Source of the DNA: Selenomonas sp.
Lineage (GTDB): Bacteria > Bacillota > Negativicutes > Selenomonadales > Selenomonadaceae
Direction: 5' to 3'
Assembly (NCBI GenBank): GCA_022482925.1
Contig: JAKVOG010000004.1
Span: 169,149 to 233,148 of the forward strand
Length of the DNA stretch: 64,000 bases
Below the pieces are notes generated by a model. It had not been told where the DNA came from and did no database searches. It saw nothing but the letters and a program-made list of their open reading frames with translations. The translations under genes were made by a program, and so were the position numbers. This document shows positions 32,610 through 41,438 of the stretch, in pieces (the stretch's first letter is position 1; each line of letters starts with the position of its first letter).

Positions 32610-33642
32610 CTATTCCATACGTTGATGCTTGCGAAGCAGATAAAGGAAAATACGGTGTACCAATAAATGCGGTCATGATACCGACGCGGACCTCCATACC
32701 AGGCAGAATAACCCGTCCCAGCGCATCACAGAAGACCAGAAACACCGCACCGGCCAGCAGGCTGGCTGGCAGCAGCCGTCGATGATCCGGACCGATGAGC
32801 AGCCGCATCATGTGTGGCACAACCAGCCCGACAAAACCGATATTCCCGCTGATGCATACCCCGGTGGCCGTTGTAAGAGCAGCCAGTGTCAGCAGCAGCA
32901 GCCGGTATTTCGTCACCGGCATGCCCACGGATCTGGCCTCCGTATCGCCCAACACCAGTATATTCAGCTGACGGGTCAGCAGCAGCATGATGCCGATGCT
33001 GACTGCCATCGGACCGATTCCCATCAGTACATGATCCCAGCGCCGATAGTCCAGACCGCCAATGGTCCAGAACAGATACTCCTGCATCTTCTTCTCATTC
33101 ACCGCCGTCAATACAGCGGCCGTAAACGCCGCCAGGAACATGCCTACCACCACGCCGGACAACAGCAGCGTCAGCACCGGAATACGTCCATGCCGCAGCG
33201 ACAGGGACACAGTAAGACCTACTGCCAGCAAAGCCCCCAGAAATGCGCCGGCTGGCAGGGCAAACAGACTGACACTGGAAATGCCGGCCGCAATCACCAC
33301 GATTGCACCAGCCGAAGCCCCACTGGACACTCCGATAATGCCAGGATCCGCCAGGGGATTGGCAAAGATTCCCTGCAATACAGCCCCGGAAATCCCCAGG
33401 CCACCGCCCACCATCAGTCCAACCAGCGTACGCGGCAGCCGGATATGCCAGATCACCGCCGCCTCATTGGCCGGTACGGCCAGATCCTGACCAAATGGCA
33501 GACCCAGCCCCTGACAAAGCGCAGCAACCACATGGGAAAACGGCAGATTCATCTGTCCCCAGCCCAGTGAAAGCAATATCGTCAGAAACAGGATCAGACA
33601 CAGCAGTACCATGACCACCGGATAACGATGCAATCTAAGCAT
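32610..33642 (-). CDS. FecCD/BtuC-family permease (extra T near 32657)
   Basis: WHIRLPRTLVGLMVGGGLGISGAVLQGIFANPLADPGIIGVSSGA. Confidence 0.93.
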
Positions 33643-34483
33643 GACCGATCACATCCTTCCCCAATATCACCGACAACAGTTGACGCTGCCGCTCGTCCGC
33701 CTCAACCTTTACCGTATAGATATCCGCATGGCCGGTCCGGGGATTGCTGGTGACCCGGACCGGCACGCCATAAGCCTGCTCCAGCAATGGTTCAGTGAGC
33801 ACCACCGACGGCTGCCCATCTGCGAGCAGCTGCCCCCTGGCTGCCAGCAGCAGCCGCGAACAGAATCGGGCAGCCAGCCCCAGCTCATGCACTACCAGCA
33901 GAACCGTGCGGCCAGCGGCACATAGTTCCTGACAAAACCGGAAGATCTCCTCCTGGTAGATAAGATCCAGTCCCGCCGCTGGTTCATCCAGCAACAGGAC
34001 CGGCGTCTGCTGGGCCAGTATCTTGGCCAGCAGCACCCGCTGCCGCTGACCGCCGGACAACGCATTGACCGGCTGTTCTGCCAGTGGCAGTACGCCCGTA
34101 TAGGCCATACAGGCCTCGGCCACCTGCCGGTCCTTCCGGCTGGTATGCTGCCACCAACTCAGATACGGATAGCGACCGGCCATGACAATATCCCGTACCG
34201 TATAGGCAAAAGGTACAACCGTCTGCTGCGGCAGATACGCCGTACACCGGGCAAAATCCCTTGGCGCTAATCCATGGATATCGCGGCTGAGAAGACAAAT
34301 GCTGCCCGCTAACGCAGGCAGCATCCCCCTTATTGTTTTCAGCAGCGTACTCTTGCCTGCACCATTCGGACCGATCAGGCCAATCATCTCACCAGCCTGA
34401 ACGGAAAATGATACCCCATGCAGAATCTCACAGTCCGCATAACCTGCGGTAAGATTCTCCACACTCAAAACAATTTCATTCAT
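33635..34483 (-). CDS. B12/iron-type ABC transporter ATP-binding protein
   Basis: GLIGPNGAGKSTLLKTIRG...ALSGGQRQRVLLAKILAQQTPVLLLDEPAAGLD. Confidence 0.95.
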   Translation of the reverse strand: MNEIVLSVENLTAGYADCEILHGVSFSVQAGEMIGLIGPNGAGKSTLLKTIRGMLPALAGSICLLSRDIHGLAPRDFARCTAYLPQQTVVPFAYTVRDIVMAGRYPYLSWWQHTSRKDRQVAEACMAYTGVLPLAEQPVNALSGGQRQRVLLAKILAQQTPVLLLDEPAAGLDLIYQEEIFRFCQELCAAGRTVLLVVHELGLAARFCSRLLLAARGQLLADGQPSVVLTEPLLEQAYGVPVRVTSNPRTGHADIYTVKVEADERQRQLLSVILGKDVIGHA

Positions 34484-34508
34484 TTTTTTCTCTCAATTAC
34501 CCCTACCC

Positions 34509-36407
34509 TTAGAAGGTCAGCTTCATTCCTACCTGGAAAAAACGACCTGGCGCCGGATAATACTGGCTGCTCCATTGCGAATACTTCTGATTCGTGAAAT
34601 TATTTACCTTGAAATATATCTGCATCTGCTCCATAGGGGTATAGCTGGCATTGAAATCCCATACCTTGTAACTGCTGCCACCAAACCGGCTTTCCGACAA
34701 GCCACTGCCCATCGTCCCGAGCAGATTCGCCTGCCATCCGGCTTGCTTATAGTGCACACCCAATCGATAACCGTTCGGCTGCTGGCTGCTGCTGTCCCAC
34801 AACAGACCAGCTCCCTCTTTTGTGTCGATCTCCCTGCGAATATACGAATAGCCTGCATCAAACGCCCATTGTTTTGAGGTCTTATTCTTGAATGCAACCT
34901 CAAACCCACGTTTCTTCTCCCGATTGATATTGCTGACATATCCATGATTCCAATTATCCGATGTATACCAACGAATCGCATCATGGATATTACTTTGGAA
35001 AATACTCATACTGATGCTGTTCCTGGTGTCAAAGAGATGATTCATGCCCAACGATTGCGTCCAGCCAGATTCTGGGCGCAGCTGCGGATTGCCAAACATG
35101 CCAAAGCCACCACCATAGTCTCCCCAATAGAATAAATCATCTGCGGTCGGTGCCTTATAGACACGGCCCCAATTAGCATAAAACTGAGTATTTTCATCAG
35201 GCCGGAAATTCAATGCCGCCTTAGGCGACCAGTGCGTACCGAAATTACTGTGATGGTCGACGCGGATACCAGGCACGAACGTCCATTTATTAGCAAATTG
35301 CCAGGTATCCTGCAGATAAGCAGCCTGAGTAGTGATAATCCGATCAACATACCCACTGTTTTTATTCGAAGAATCACTTTGATGCCATTCTGTACCGACA
35401 ATCAATGTATGCTCCGGATCCAGCTGCCAACCATTCTGATAGTCTACACCCTGCAGACGCGTTGAAAAACGTGTACCGTACATAGAAGTCTTATAGTTAT
35501 TGAAATAACGCAATGTCCCCGGTGCAGCTGTACCATTCTTGAAGCCATAAGTAATACTTGCATTATTGAATATTTCGTTCAAATATGGTGTATAGGAATT
35601 CATTTTAGATGATGCACCAGCACAGGAAAACTGATTGCCGTCAATACTGCGATGAATCACTGTCAAACGTAAGGATTCATGCTCGTTCAGTTTGTCATTA
35701 AGCTGGAAATTCAACCCATTGTTATTATAATCGCTATGCTCCATCCGCTGACTGCTGCCAGCATATTTATATTTAAAATAGGCCTGCCGCTGGATATTTC
35801 CCGCTACGAACCAACTCACATCCCCTTGATTGCCTTGGTTAACGACTTCATAATTATGATTTTTCCAGGAGCCGGTATTGATATCCACCATGGTCTTATC
35901 ATCGTAAACCTTCTTTGTAATGATATTGATCACGCCGCCGACCGCATCACTGCCATACAATGCTGATCCGCCGCCTTTAACCACCTCAATCCGATCGATA
36001 TTCTTGAGCGATGGAATCATATTCAAATCAGCACTGGAACGACCTGATGACGCTCCCTGATCGTTATTCAGACGTTCGCCATCGAGCATGATCACTACCC
36101 GTGCATCTCCATTCAGCTCCACAATGTCCTGCTGTCCACCGCCCATTTGTGTGATGGTAACTCCATTGACATGTTCTAAAGCTTCAGCAACTGTATGATA
36201 ATGATTTTCTTCAATTTCTTTAGCCGTAATCACCGCAATATTTGCTGGCGTATTCAATCTCTTTGACGGAATCCGCTCCGCCGTAACAACGACCTCGCCC
36301 AGATCCTGCTCGACCACCTTGTCGGCAGCATAAGCCGTCGTGCCAAAGCATAGTGTACTGATAGCCAGTCCTGCCAATACCGTTTGCGTCAATTCGTTCT
36401 GTTTCAA
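34509..36407 (-). CDS. TonB-dependent vitamin B12-type receptor (BtuB-like)
   Basis: DLGEVVVTAERIPSKRLNTPANIAVITAKEIEENHYHTVAEALEHVNGV...; C-terminal FFQVGMKLTF. Confidence 0.93.
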   Translation of the reverse strand: MKQNELTQTVLAGLAISTLCFGTTAYAADKVVEQDLGEVVVTAERIPSKRLNTPANIAVITAKEIEENHYHTVAEALEHVNGVTITQMGGGQQDIVELNGDARVVIMLDGERLNNDQGASSGRSSADLNMIPSLKNIDRIEVVKGGGSALYGSDAVGGVINIITKKVYDDKTMVDINTGSWKNHNYEVVNQGNQGDVSWFVAGNIQRQAYFKYKYAGSSQRMEHSDYNNNGLNFQLNDKLNEHESLRLTVIHRSIDGNQFSCAGASSKMNSYTPYLNEIFNNASITYGFKNGTAAPGTLRYFNNYKTSMYGTRFSTRLQGVDYQNGWQLDPEHTLIVGTEWHQSDSSNKNSGYVDRIITTQAAYLQDTWQFANKWTFVPGIRVDHHSNFGTHWSPKAALNFRPDENTQFYANWGRVYKAPTADDLFYWGDYGGGFGMFGNPQLRPESGWTQSLGMNHLFDTRNSISMSIFQSNIHDAIRWYTSDNWNHGYVSNINREKKRGFEVAFKNKTSKQWAFDAGYSYIRREIDTKEGAGLLWDSSSQQPNGYRLGVHYKQAGWQANLLGTMGSGLSESRFGGSSYKVWDFNASYTPMEQMQIYFKVNNFTNQKYSQWSSQYYPAPGRFFQVGMKLTF

Positions 36408-36463
36408 CCCAAATACTTCCTTCCTCTGATACCTGAATACATTCTCTCTATCCTTATATTCAA

Positions 36464-37498
36464 CTATTCAACCGCCGTCAGATGTTCCTGATGGGATTGC
36501 CTGAATACATCACCATACACGCAATATGCGATTTCCTGTACCCCAAAGACATAATCCTGGGAACAATTATAGATATAACCTTCAAACGGTTCCCGCAAGG
36601 CCTGATCCCGGATTGCCCGCACATGCTGCAGAGAGGGATCCTCAAGATAAGCCGCGCGGAATTTGCCGCTGTCATAAGCCCCATGATTCGTATAAGTCGG
36701 CAGAAACAGGATATCCGGATTGATCTCGACCAGCTGTTCTTTCGACATTGTCTGGCCGTTATGGATGCCAATCCTGGCCATCCCGTTCGTGACCCCTGCA
36801 TACTGACAGGCATCATCAAAGCTGCAGCCGATCCCCCCATAGGATTTCATCAGGGAAAGCAGCACGACGGTCTTGCGTTCGGCTGCCGGTATCGCTACGG
36901 TACGCGCCTGCACCCAGGCCAGCCGTTCATCCATCTTCTGCAACAGTACCTCGCCACGCTGCGGTTCTCCTACGGCCTGTGCAATAAGCTGGATGGTTTC
37001 CTTGATCTCTGCCAGATTCTTCGCGCCTTTGCAGACCACAACGTGCAGCCCCAGATCACGCAGGGACGCCACCTTGGCAATATCGCCCCAATCCGGCACG
37101 ATAACCAGGTCCGGCTGCATCGCCGCAATCTCCTCTACCGTCGGATCCTTAACCCGTCCATCTACCTGACGAGCCAGTTCCACGACATTGGAACTGACCG
37201 GATCATCCAGCAGGCTATTGACGGCCACCATATGATCCGGCGGCACCAGCCCCAATACCACTTCATCCGTACTCATGGAAAGAGTCAGTATACGCGTCGG
37301 CCGGGCCGGCATATCGACCTTCGTTCCCTGGATATCGGTCACGCTGTACGCATTACCACCTGCCGGGCTGTCAGACACAGCAGCAGCCGGCAGCCCGCAG
37401 CCAGCTGCCAATAACAGCAGAAGGATCAGCAGGACGCTGGAAAGCTTCTGATAAACATACCACGCACTATTCCATCCTTTTATCTTCATCCACTGCAC
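36464..37498 (-). CDS. ABC transporter substrate-binding protein (BtuF/FepB-like)
   Basis: Lipobox LLLLAAGCGL; TRILTLSMSTDEVVLGLVPPDHMVAVNSLL...IAAMQPDLVIVPDW. Confidence 0.92.
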   Translation of the reverse strand: MQWMKIKGWNSAWYVYQKLSSVLLILLLLLAAGCGLPAAAVSDSPAGGNAYSVTDIQGTKVDMPARPTRILTLSMSTDEVVLGLVPPDHMVAVNSLLDDPVSSNVVELARQVDGRVKDPTVEEIAAMQPDLVIVPDWGDIAKVASLRDLGLHVVVCKGAKNLAEIKETIQLIAQAVGEPQRGEVLLQKMDERLAWVQARTVAIPAAERKTVVLLSLMKSYGGIGCSFDDACQYAGVTNGMARIGIHNGQTMSKEQLVEINPDILFLPTYTNHGAYDSGKFRAAYLEDPSLQHVRAIRDQALREPFEGYIYNCSQDYVFGVQEIAYCVYGDVFRQSHQEHLTAVE

Positions 37499-38514
37499 CT
37501 GCTTTCCTCATACCATCCCAACGCTGCCCGCTGAAGCCTGACCTTCTGCAGCCAGTCCGCCCATGATTCCTGGATGAACTCATGGACCAGATACCGCGGC
37601 TGAACCAATTCTACGATCTGCCGTGCAGCCTGCGTCCGGAAAGGCCGATGCTGATCGGTCCTGGCAATATAAGCAAAGGTTTCCTGCCAGGACAGCGGTT
37701 TCCCGATTCTCCCGGCATATTGCCGCTTCATCTGCCTGACAAATACTCCGGATAAGGAGCAATGCAGATGCATGCCATAGATCCGCTCCCGCAAATCACC
37801 CAGGCCAGCAATCGTCCGGCAGACATAGTCTGCCGCCTCCTGCTCATCCTGCAATTCCAGGCAGGTATTCATCAGATGCCCGGTATCCAGCATGAAGCCT
37901 GTATTCTGATGGTGAGTTCCTGCCAGCAGTTTTGCGGCCAATGCCGGCTGACAAAAGGTCAGCCCCGGCCACCACAGATTCTCATAAAGCAGCTGGCAGC
38001 CCTCAGGCAGATCTGCCATGATCTCATTCACCAGCGACAAAACGGCCTGAATAACGTCCTCATCCGAATAGGCATACTGACGGCTGTATATCTCACTCGT
38101 CCGCGCCTGTGACACATGGAAGACCACATATTCCGCGCCCGTACGTACGGCCTGCCGGATATGATGGTGCCACTGCACCAGCCACTCCTCCCTCGTCCTG
38201 CCGAAGGATTCCTGCCAGGCCCTGTCACTGCCGAATTCCCGACACAAGGCATCCCGGTCCCCACACCAAAAGTCCAGCCAGTTCGGCCAGAACCGCAGAT
38301 GAACTCCATGAATCCAGTCAGACGGAAAATCAGCGGGATTCCAATCCTCATATAAATTCAGTTCGATGCCATCCAGCCCGGTCTGCCGAAAGAACGCTGG
38401 CAGCCGGCTGGTATCCCCAGCCAGTATCGACTGGACCTCGAATGGCACATTCGAGATATTACTCAGTTCCAACATATCGGTCGCAACACTCCATTTCATC
38501 CCCCACGAAACCAT
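37486..38514 (-). CDS. Xylose-isomerase-like TIM-barrel protein, first gene of the B12 operon
   Basis: QTGLDGIELNLYEDW...GAEYVVFHVSQ...LYENLWW...NTGFMLDTGHLMNT...GMHLHCSL, AP_endonuc_2-like. Confidence 0.75.
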   Translation of the reverse strand: MVSWGMKWSVATDMLELSNISNVPFEVQSILAGDTSRLPAFFRQTGLDGIELNLYEDWNPADFPSDWIHGVHLRFWPNWLDFWCGDRDALCREFGSDRAWQESFGRTREEWLVQWHHHIRQAVRTGAEYVVFHVSQARTSEIYSRQYAYSDEDVIQAVLSLVNEIMADLPEGCQLLYENLWWPGLTFCQPALAAKLLAGTHHQNTGFMLDTGHLMNTCLELQDEQEAADYVCRTIAGLGDLRERIYGMHLHCSLSGVFVRQMKRQYAGRIGKPLSWQETFAYIARTDQHRPFRTQAARQIVELVQPRYLVHEFIQESWADWLQKVRLQRAALGWYEESRCSG

Positions 38515-38543
38515 GACAATCAGCCTCGGATTTACCTAACAAA

Positions 38544-38572
38544 AAAGAGCCCCCTCCGAAGAAAGGACTCTC
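38544..38572 (-). terminator. Second leader terminator with UUCG tetraloop
   Basis: GAGTCCTTTC-TTCG-GAGGGGGCTC-TTTTTT. Confidence 0.75.
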
Positions 38573-38582
38573 AGCACGCAAA

Positions 38583-38618
38583 AAAACCGAATACCATGTC
38601 AAACTGCCGGTATTCACA
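38583..38618 (-). terminator. Riboswitch-proximal terminator
   Basis: GAATACCG...GGTATTCGGTTTTTTT. Confidence 0.75.
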
Positions 38619-38629
38619 GCTAATAATCT

Positions 38630-38810
38630 CCTCCCCATCGCTCGCAGGTCAAACAGTGATTGTCAATCAGGTAATTCTCCTGGCTCCAGTTCATCGCTCT
38701 TCCCGCCTTCCCGGAGATTCCTCCAGTGACATATTGGGCTTTGCTCGCTGTTACAGTGGCGTGACCGCGCCGGATTATACCGGCTTCCTTATTAAGTCTT
38801 TCAACGCCTG
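38630..38810 (-). promoter_or_regulatory. Cobalamin riboswitch
   Basis: GGAAGCCGGTataatCCGG..GCGGTCACGCCACTGTAACAGCGAG...GATGAACTGGAGCCAGGAGAATTACCTGATTGACAATCAC...GACCTGCGAGCGATGG. Confidence 0.95.
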
Positions 38811-38866
38811 ATTCTTTCTATATGAAGTTGCATAAATCATAATAATTGTTCCATTAGTACTATGCA

Positions 38867-38895
38867 ATCTTATCATCAATATTTTTTATTGTCAA
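38867..38895 (-). promoter_or_regulatory. Sigma-A promoter for the riboswitch/B12 operon
   Basis: TTGACA-17 nt-TAAGAT. Confidence 0.75.
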
Positions 38896-38897
38896 TG

Positions 38898-39782
38898 CTA
38901 TGACCGATTTTTCACAAAATGATTAATGACAAACTGTTGAAAGCAGATAGCCGATGCAGACAAGGGGCGTGCGGTATTCCAGGCAATGCCTACAGCCCGC
39001 TTACAGACGGGGAAACGCACAGGCAGGAACACCACGCCCAGATGTTCCGTACAGGGGACATGGGGCAGCAGGCTCACTCCAAGGTGTGCAGCAACCAGCG
39101 ATACCAGCGTATGCACTTCATCCCCTTCAAATACCACCCTTGGATGACTATCTGCCAGATCCAGAAATTGATTGATCTGCTGACGCAGGCTGTATGCCGG
39201 CTTCAGCGTCACAAAGCTCATGTCCTCAATATCCTGCAAACATACCTGCCCTGCCTGCGCCAACGGATGATCCTCCGGAACCACCAGAAACAATTCTTCT
39301 GACCACAGATACATCCAGGCAATGTGTTCCCCGCTGAGCATCGAGCACAGGCAGATATCCGTTTTCCCGTCTGATACCTGCTGCGCCAGGATATCCGAAT
39401 TCTGCTGATCAAGCTTAACCACAATATGCGGGTAATGCGCATGAAACCGGCTCAGGATCAAGGGCAGCAGCGTCTCCCCCAGGGAATGGAGGAATGACAA
39501 ATTCACGATGCTTGCTGCCTTTTTTGTCTCTTGATTGATTTCCTGTTCAGCCATCTGCAGTTCCCGGATCACACGGTCCACATGGGTCAGGAACTTTGTG
39601 CCGGCTTCCGTCAACGTAGTTTCTTTCCCCTGCCGGTCAAACAAGGAAACTTCCAGTTCCTGCTCCAGTTTGGCAATCGAGCGGCTCAGGGCTGACTGCG
39701 ATATCGCGATTGCTCTGGCTGTCTGCGAGAAGTTATGATATTTTGCCATGGCCTGAAAATATCTGAGTTGTGTTAATTCCAT
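38898..39782 (-). CDS. LysR-family transcriptional regulator
   Basis: MELTQLRYFQAMAKYHNFSQTARAIAISQSALSRSIAKLEQELEVSLFDRQGKETTLTEAG. Confidence 0.95.
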   Translation of the reverse strand: MELTQLRYFQAMAKYHNFSQTARAIAISQSALSRSIAKLEQELEVSLFDRQGKETTLTEAGTKFLTHVDRVIRELQMAEQEINQETKKAASIVNLSFLHSLGETLLPLILSRFHAHYPHIVVKLDQQNSDILAQQVSDGKTDICLCSMLSGEHIAWMYLWSEELFLVVPEDHPLAQAGQVCLQDIEDMSFVTLKPAYSLRQQINQFLDLADSHPRVVFEGDEVHTLVSLVAAHLGVSLLPHVPCTEHLGVVFLPVRFPVCKRAVGIAWNTARPLSASAICFQQFVINHFVKNRS

Positions 39783-39995
39783 AATTGGCCTCCAGTTTAT
39801 GTTTTTTTTGCGTTGCCGCTATGCATGAACTGCATATTGACCGGCCTGACTGGCAGATTGTTACAATATGCATAATTTGCACTACTTTTGTGACTTTTTT
39901 TCATTAGACAGCCCGAAATCCCTCTATCTATAATAGTGAAGTAATCCATAGATAGAACTGTGTATGAGCCGTCCATTATGAAAGGAGTCTTTTTT

Positions 39996-41273
39996 ATGCC
40001 TTCAGAAAAGCTTTGGACCCGCGATTATATGTTTGATATCGGAGTCAATTTTCTCGTCTACTGTGTTCATTTTCTGCTGATGCTCTGGTCTACGAGCTAT
40101 GCCATCTATACCTGGCATGCATCAATCAGCATGGCCGGACTGGCTTCCGGCCTGTTCATTGTTGGTGCCCTGTTCGCGCGCATACCAGCCGGCCGTTTCA
40201 TCGATTTCATCGGACGGCGGCGCATGTTCCTGGTTGGTACCGCCTTATTCTTTCTGCTGATACTCTGCTATGAGATGGCTCCTACACTGGAGCTTTTCAT
40301 GGTTGTCCGCTTCATCCACGGCCTTGCATTTGGCACGACTTCCACCGCCGCCAGCACCGTCGTAGCATCACTGGTACCTCTGCATCGCATGGGTACGGGC
40401 ATCGGCTACTTTACCCTTGGCGTCACCATGGCTTCTGCCATCGGGCCATTCATCGCCATGAATCTCACCTCAGCCCATGCCTTCACTCTGGGTATCGAGA
40501 TCTGTGCCGCCGCAGCGGGACTGATTTTCCTGCTGTCTTTCGGTATCCACGCCCCGGAGCGCACCATCATGCCGGAAGAACGGCGCGACCTGACCCGTAT
40601 TTCGTTCGACCGTTTCTTTTCCCTGCCGGCACTGGGTATCTCCTGCATTGCCCTGATGGGCGGCGTCTGCTACTCGACCGTACTAAGCTTCCTGGGAGCC
40701 TACACCTCCTCGATCGGCATCACCGGTATCGGCGCCACCGGATTCTTCCTGTGCTTCGCCGCCACCTCGTTCATCAGCCGCCCATTGACCGGCTATCTGC
40801 TCGACCATCGCGGCGGCAATATCGTGATCTATCCGTCCCTGCTCTGCATGGCAGCCGCAATGGTCATCATCGCGAATGCCACCACCGACATACCGCTGCT
40901 CATCGGCGCGCTGCTGCTGGGCTTCGGCTACGGCACAATCACCGCCTCCTGCCATGCACTGGCCGTTCATTGTGCCCCGATGCATCAGGTTGGTGTCGCC
41001 ACCAGTACCTATTTTGTCCTGCTCGATTTCGGAATCGGCATCGGGCCATATACGCTGGGCAGTTTCGTACCGACCTATGGATTCTCCTTCGTCTATCTGG
41101 CCGCAGCTGTGCTCTCACTGGCTGGCATCGGCCTGTACTATTACCTGCTGGGACGTCACGGCCGATTCACCCGTGAGCAGATGAACCGTGACAGTCAGGC
41201 CAAGACACTCGTTGCCGAGCGGCGTCAGCATTTCTACGAACAGCGGCTGCAGGCAGCTTCTGCCAACCATTAA
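39996..41273 (+). CDS. MFS transporter
   Basis: 12-TM; LFARIPAGRFIDFIGRRRMFLVG; AAGGAGT ribosome-binding site. Confidence 0.93.
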   Translation: MPSEKLWTRDYMFDIGVNFLVYCVHFLLMLWSTSYAIYTWHASISMAGLASGLFIVGALFARIPAGRFIDFIGRRRMFLVGTALFFLLILCYEMAPTLELFMVVRFIHGLAFGTTSTAASTVVASLVPLHRMGTGIGYFTLGVTMASAIGPFIAMNLTSAHAFTLGIEICAAAAGLIFLLSFGIHAPERTIMPEERRDLTRISFDRFFSLPALGISCIALMGGVCYSTVLSFLGAYTSSIGITGIGATGFFLCFAATSFISRPLTGYLLDHRGGNIVIYPSLLCMAAAMVIIANATTDIPLLIGALLLGFGYGTITASCHALAVHCAPMHQVGVATSTYFVLLDFGIGIGPYTLGSFVPTYGFSFVYLAAAVLSLAGIGLYYYLLGRHGRFTREQMNRDSQAKTLVAERRQHFYEQRLQAASANH

Positions 41274-41297
41274 TAAGTCCATACAACCTTCGTGAAA

Positions 41298-41330
41298 GCG
41301 CCGATGCTGTACTGCATTGGCGTTTTTACT
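41298..41330 (+). terminator. Intrinsic terminator
   Basis: GCGCCGATGC-tgtact-GCATTGGCG-TTTTT. Confidence 0.75.
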
Positions 41331-41438
41331 GTCCGCTGCTATAGTTTTTGCCAATCGCGCCAGATAAGATATAACCATTATCCAGCGAACCCATTCCTTG
41401 CTATAATCAAAACCAACAACAACAAGGAGTGATCAATC

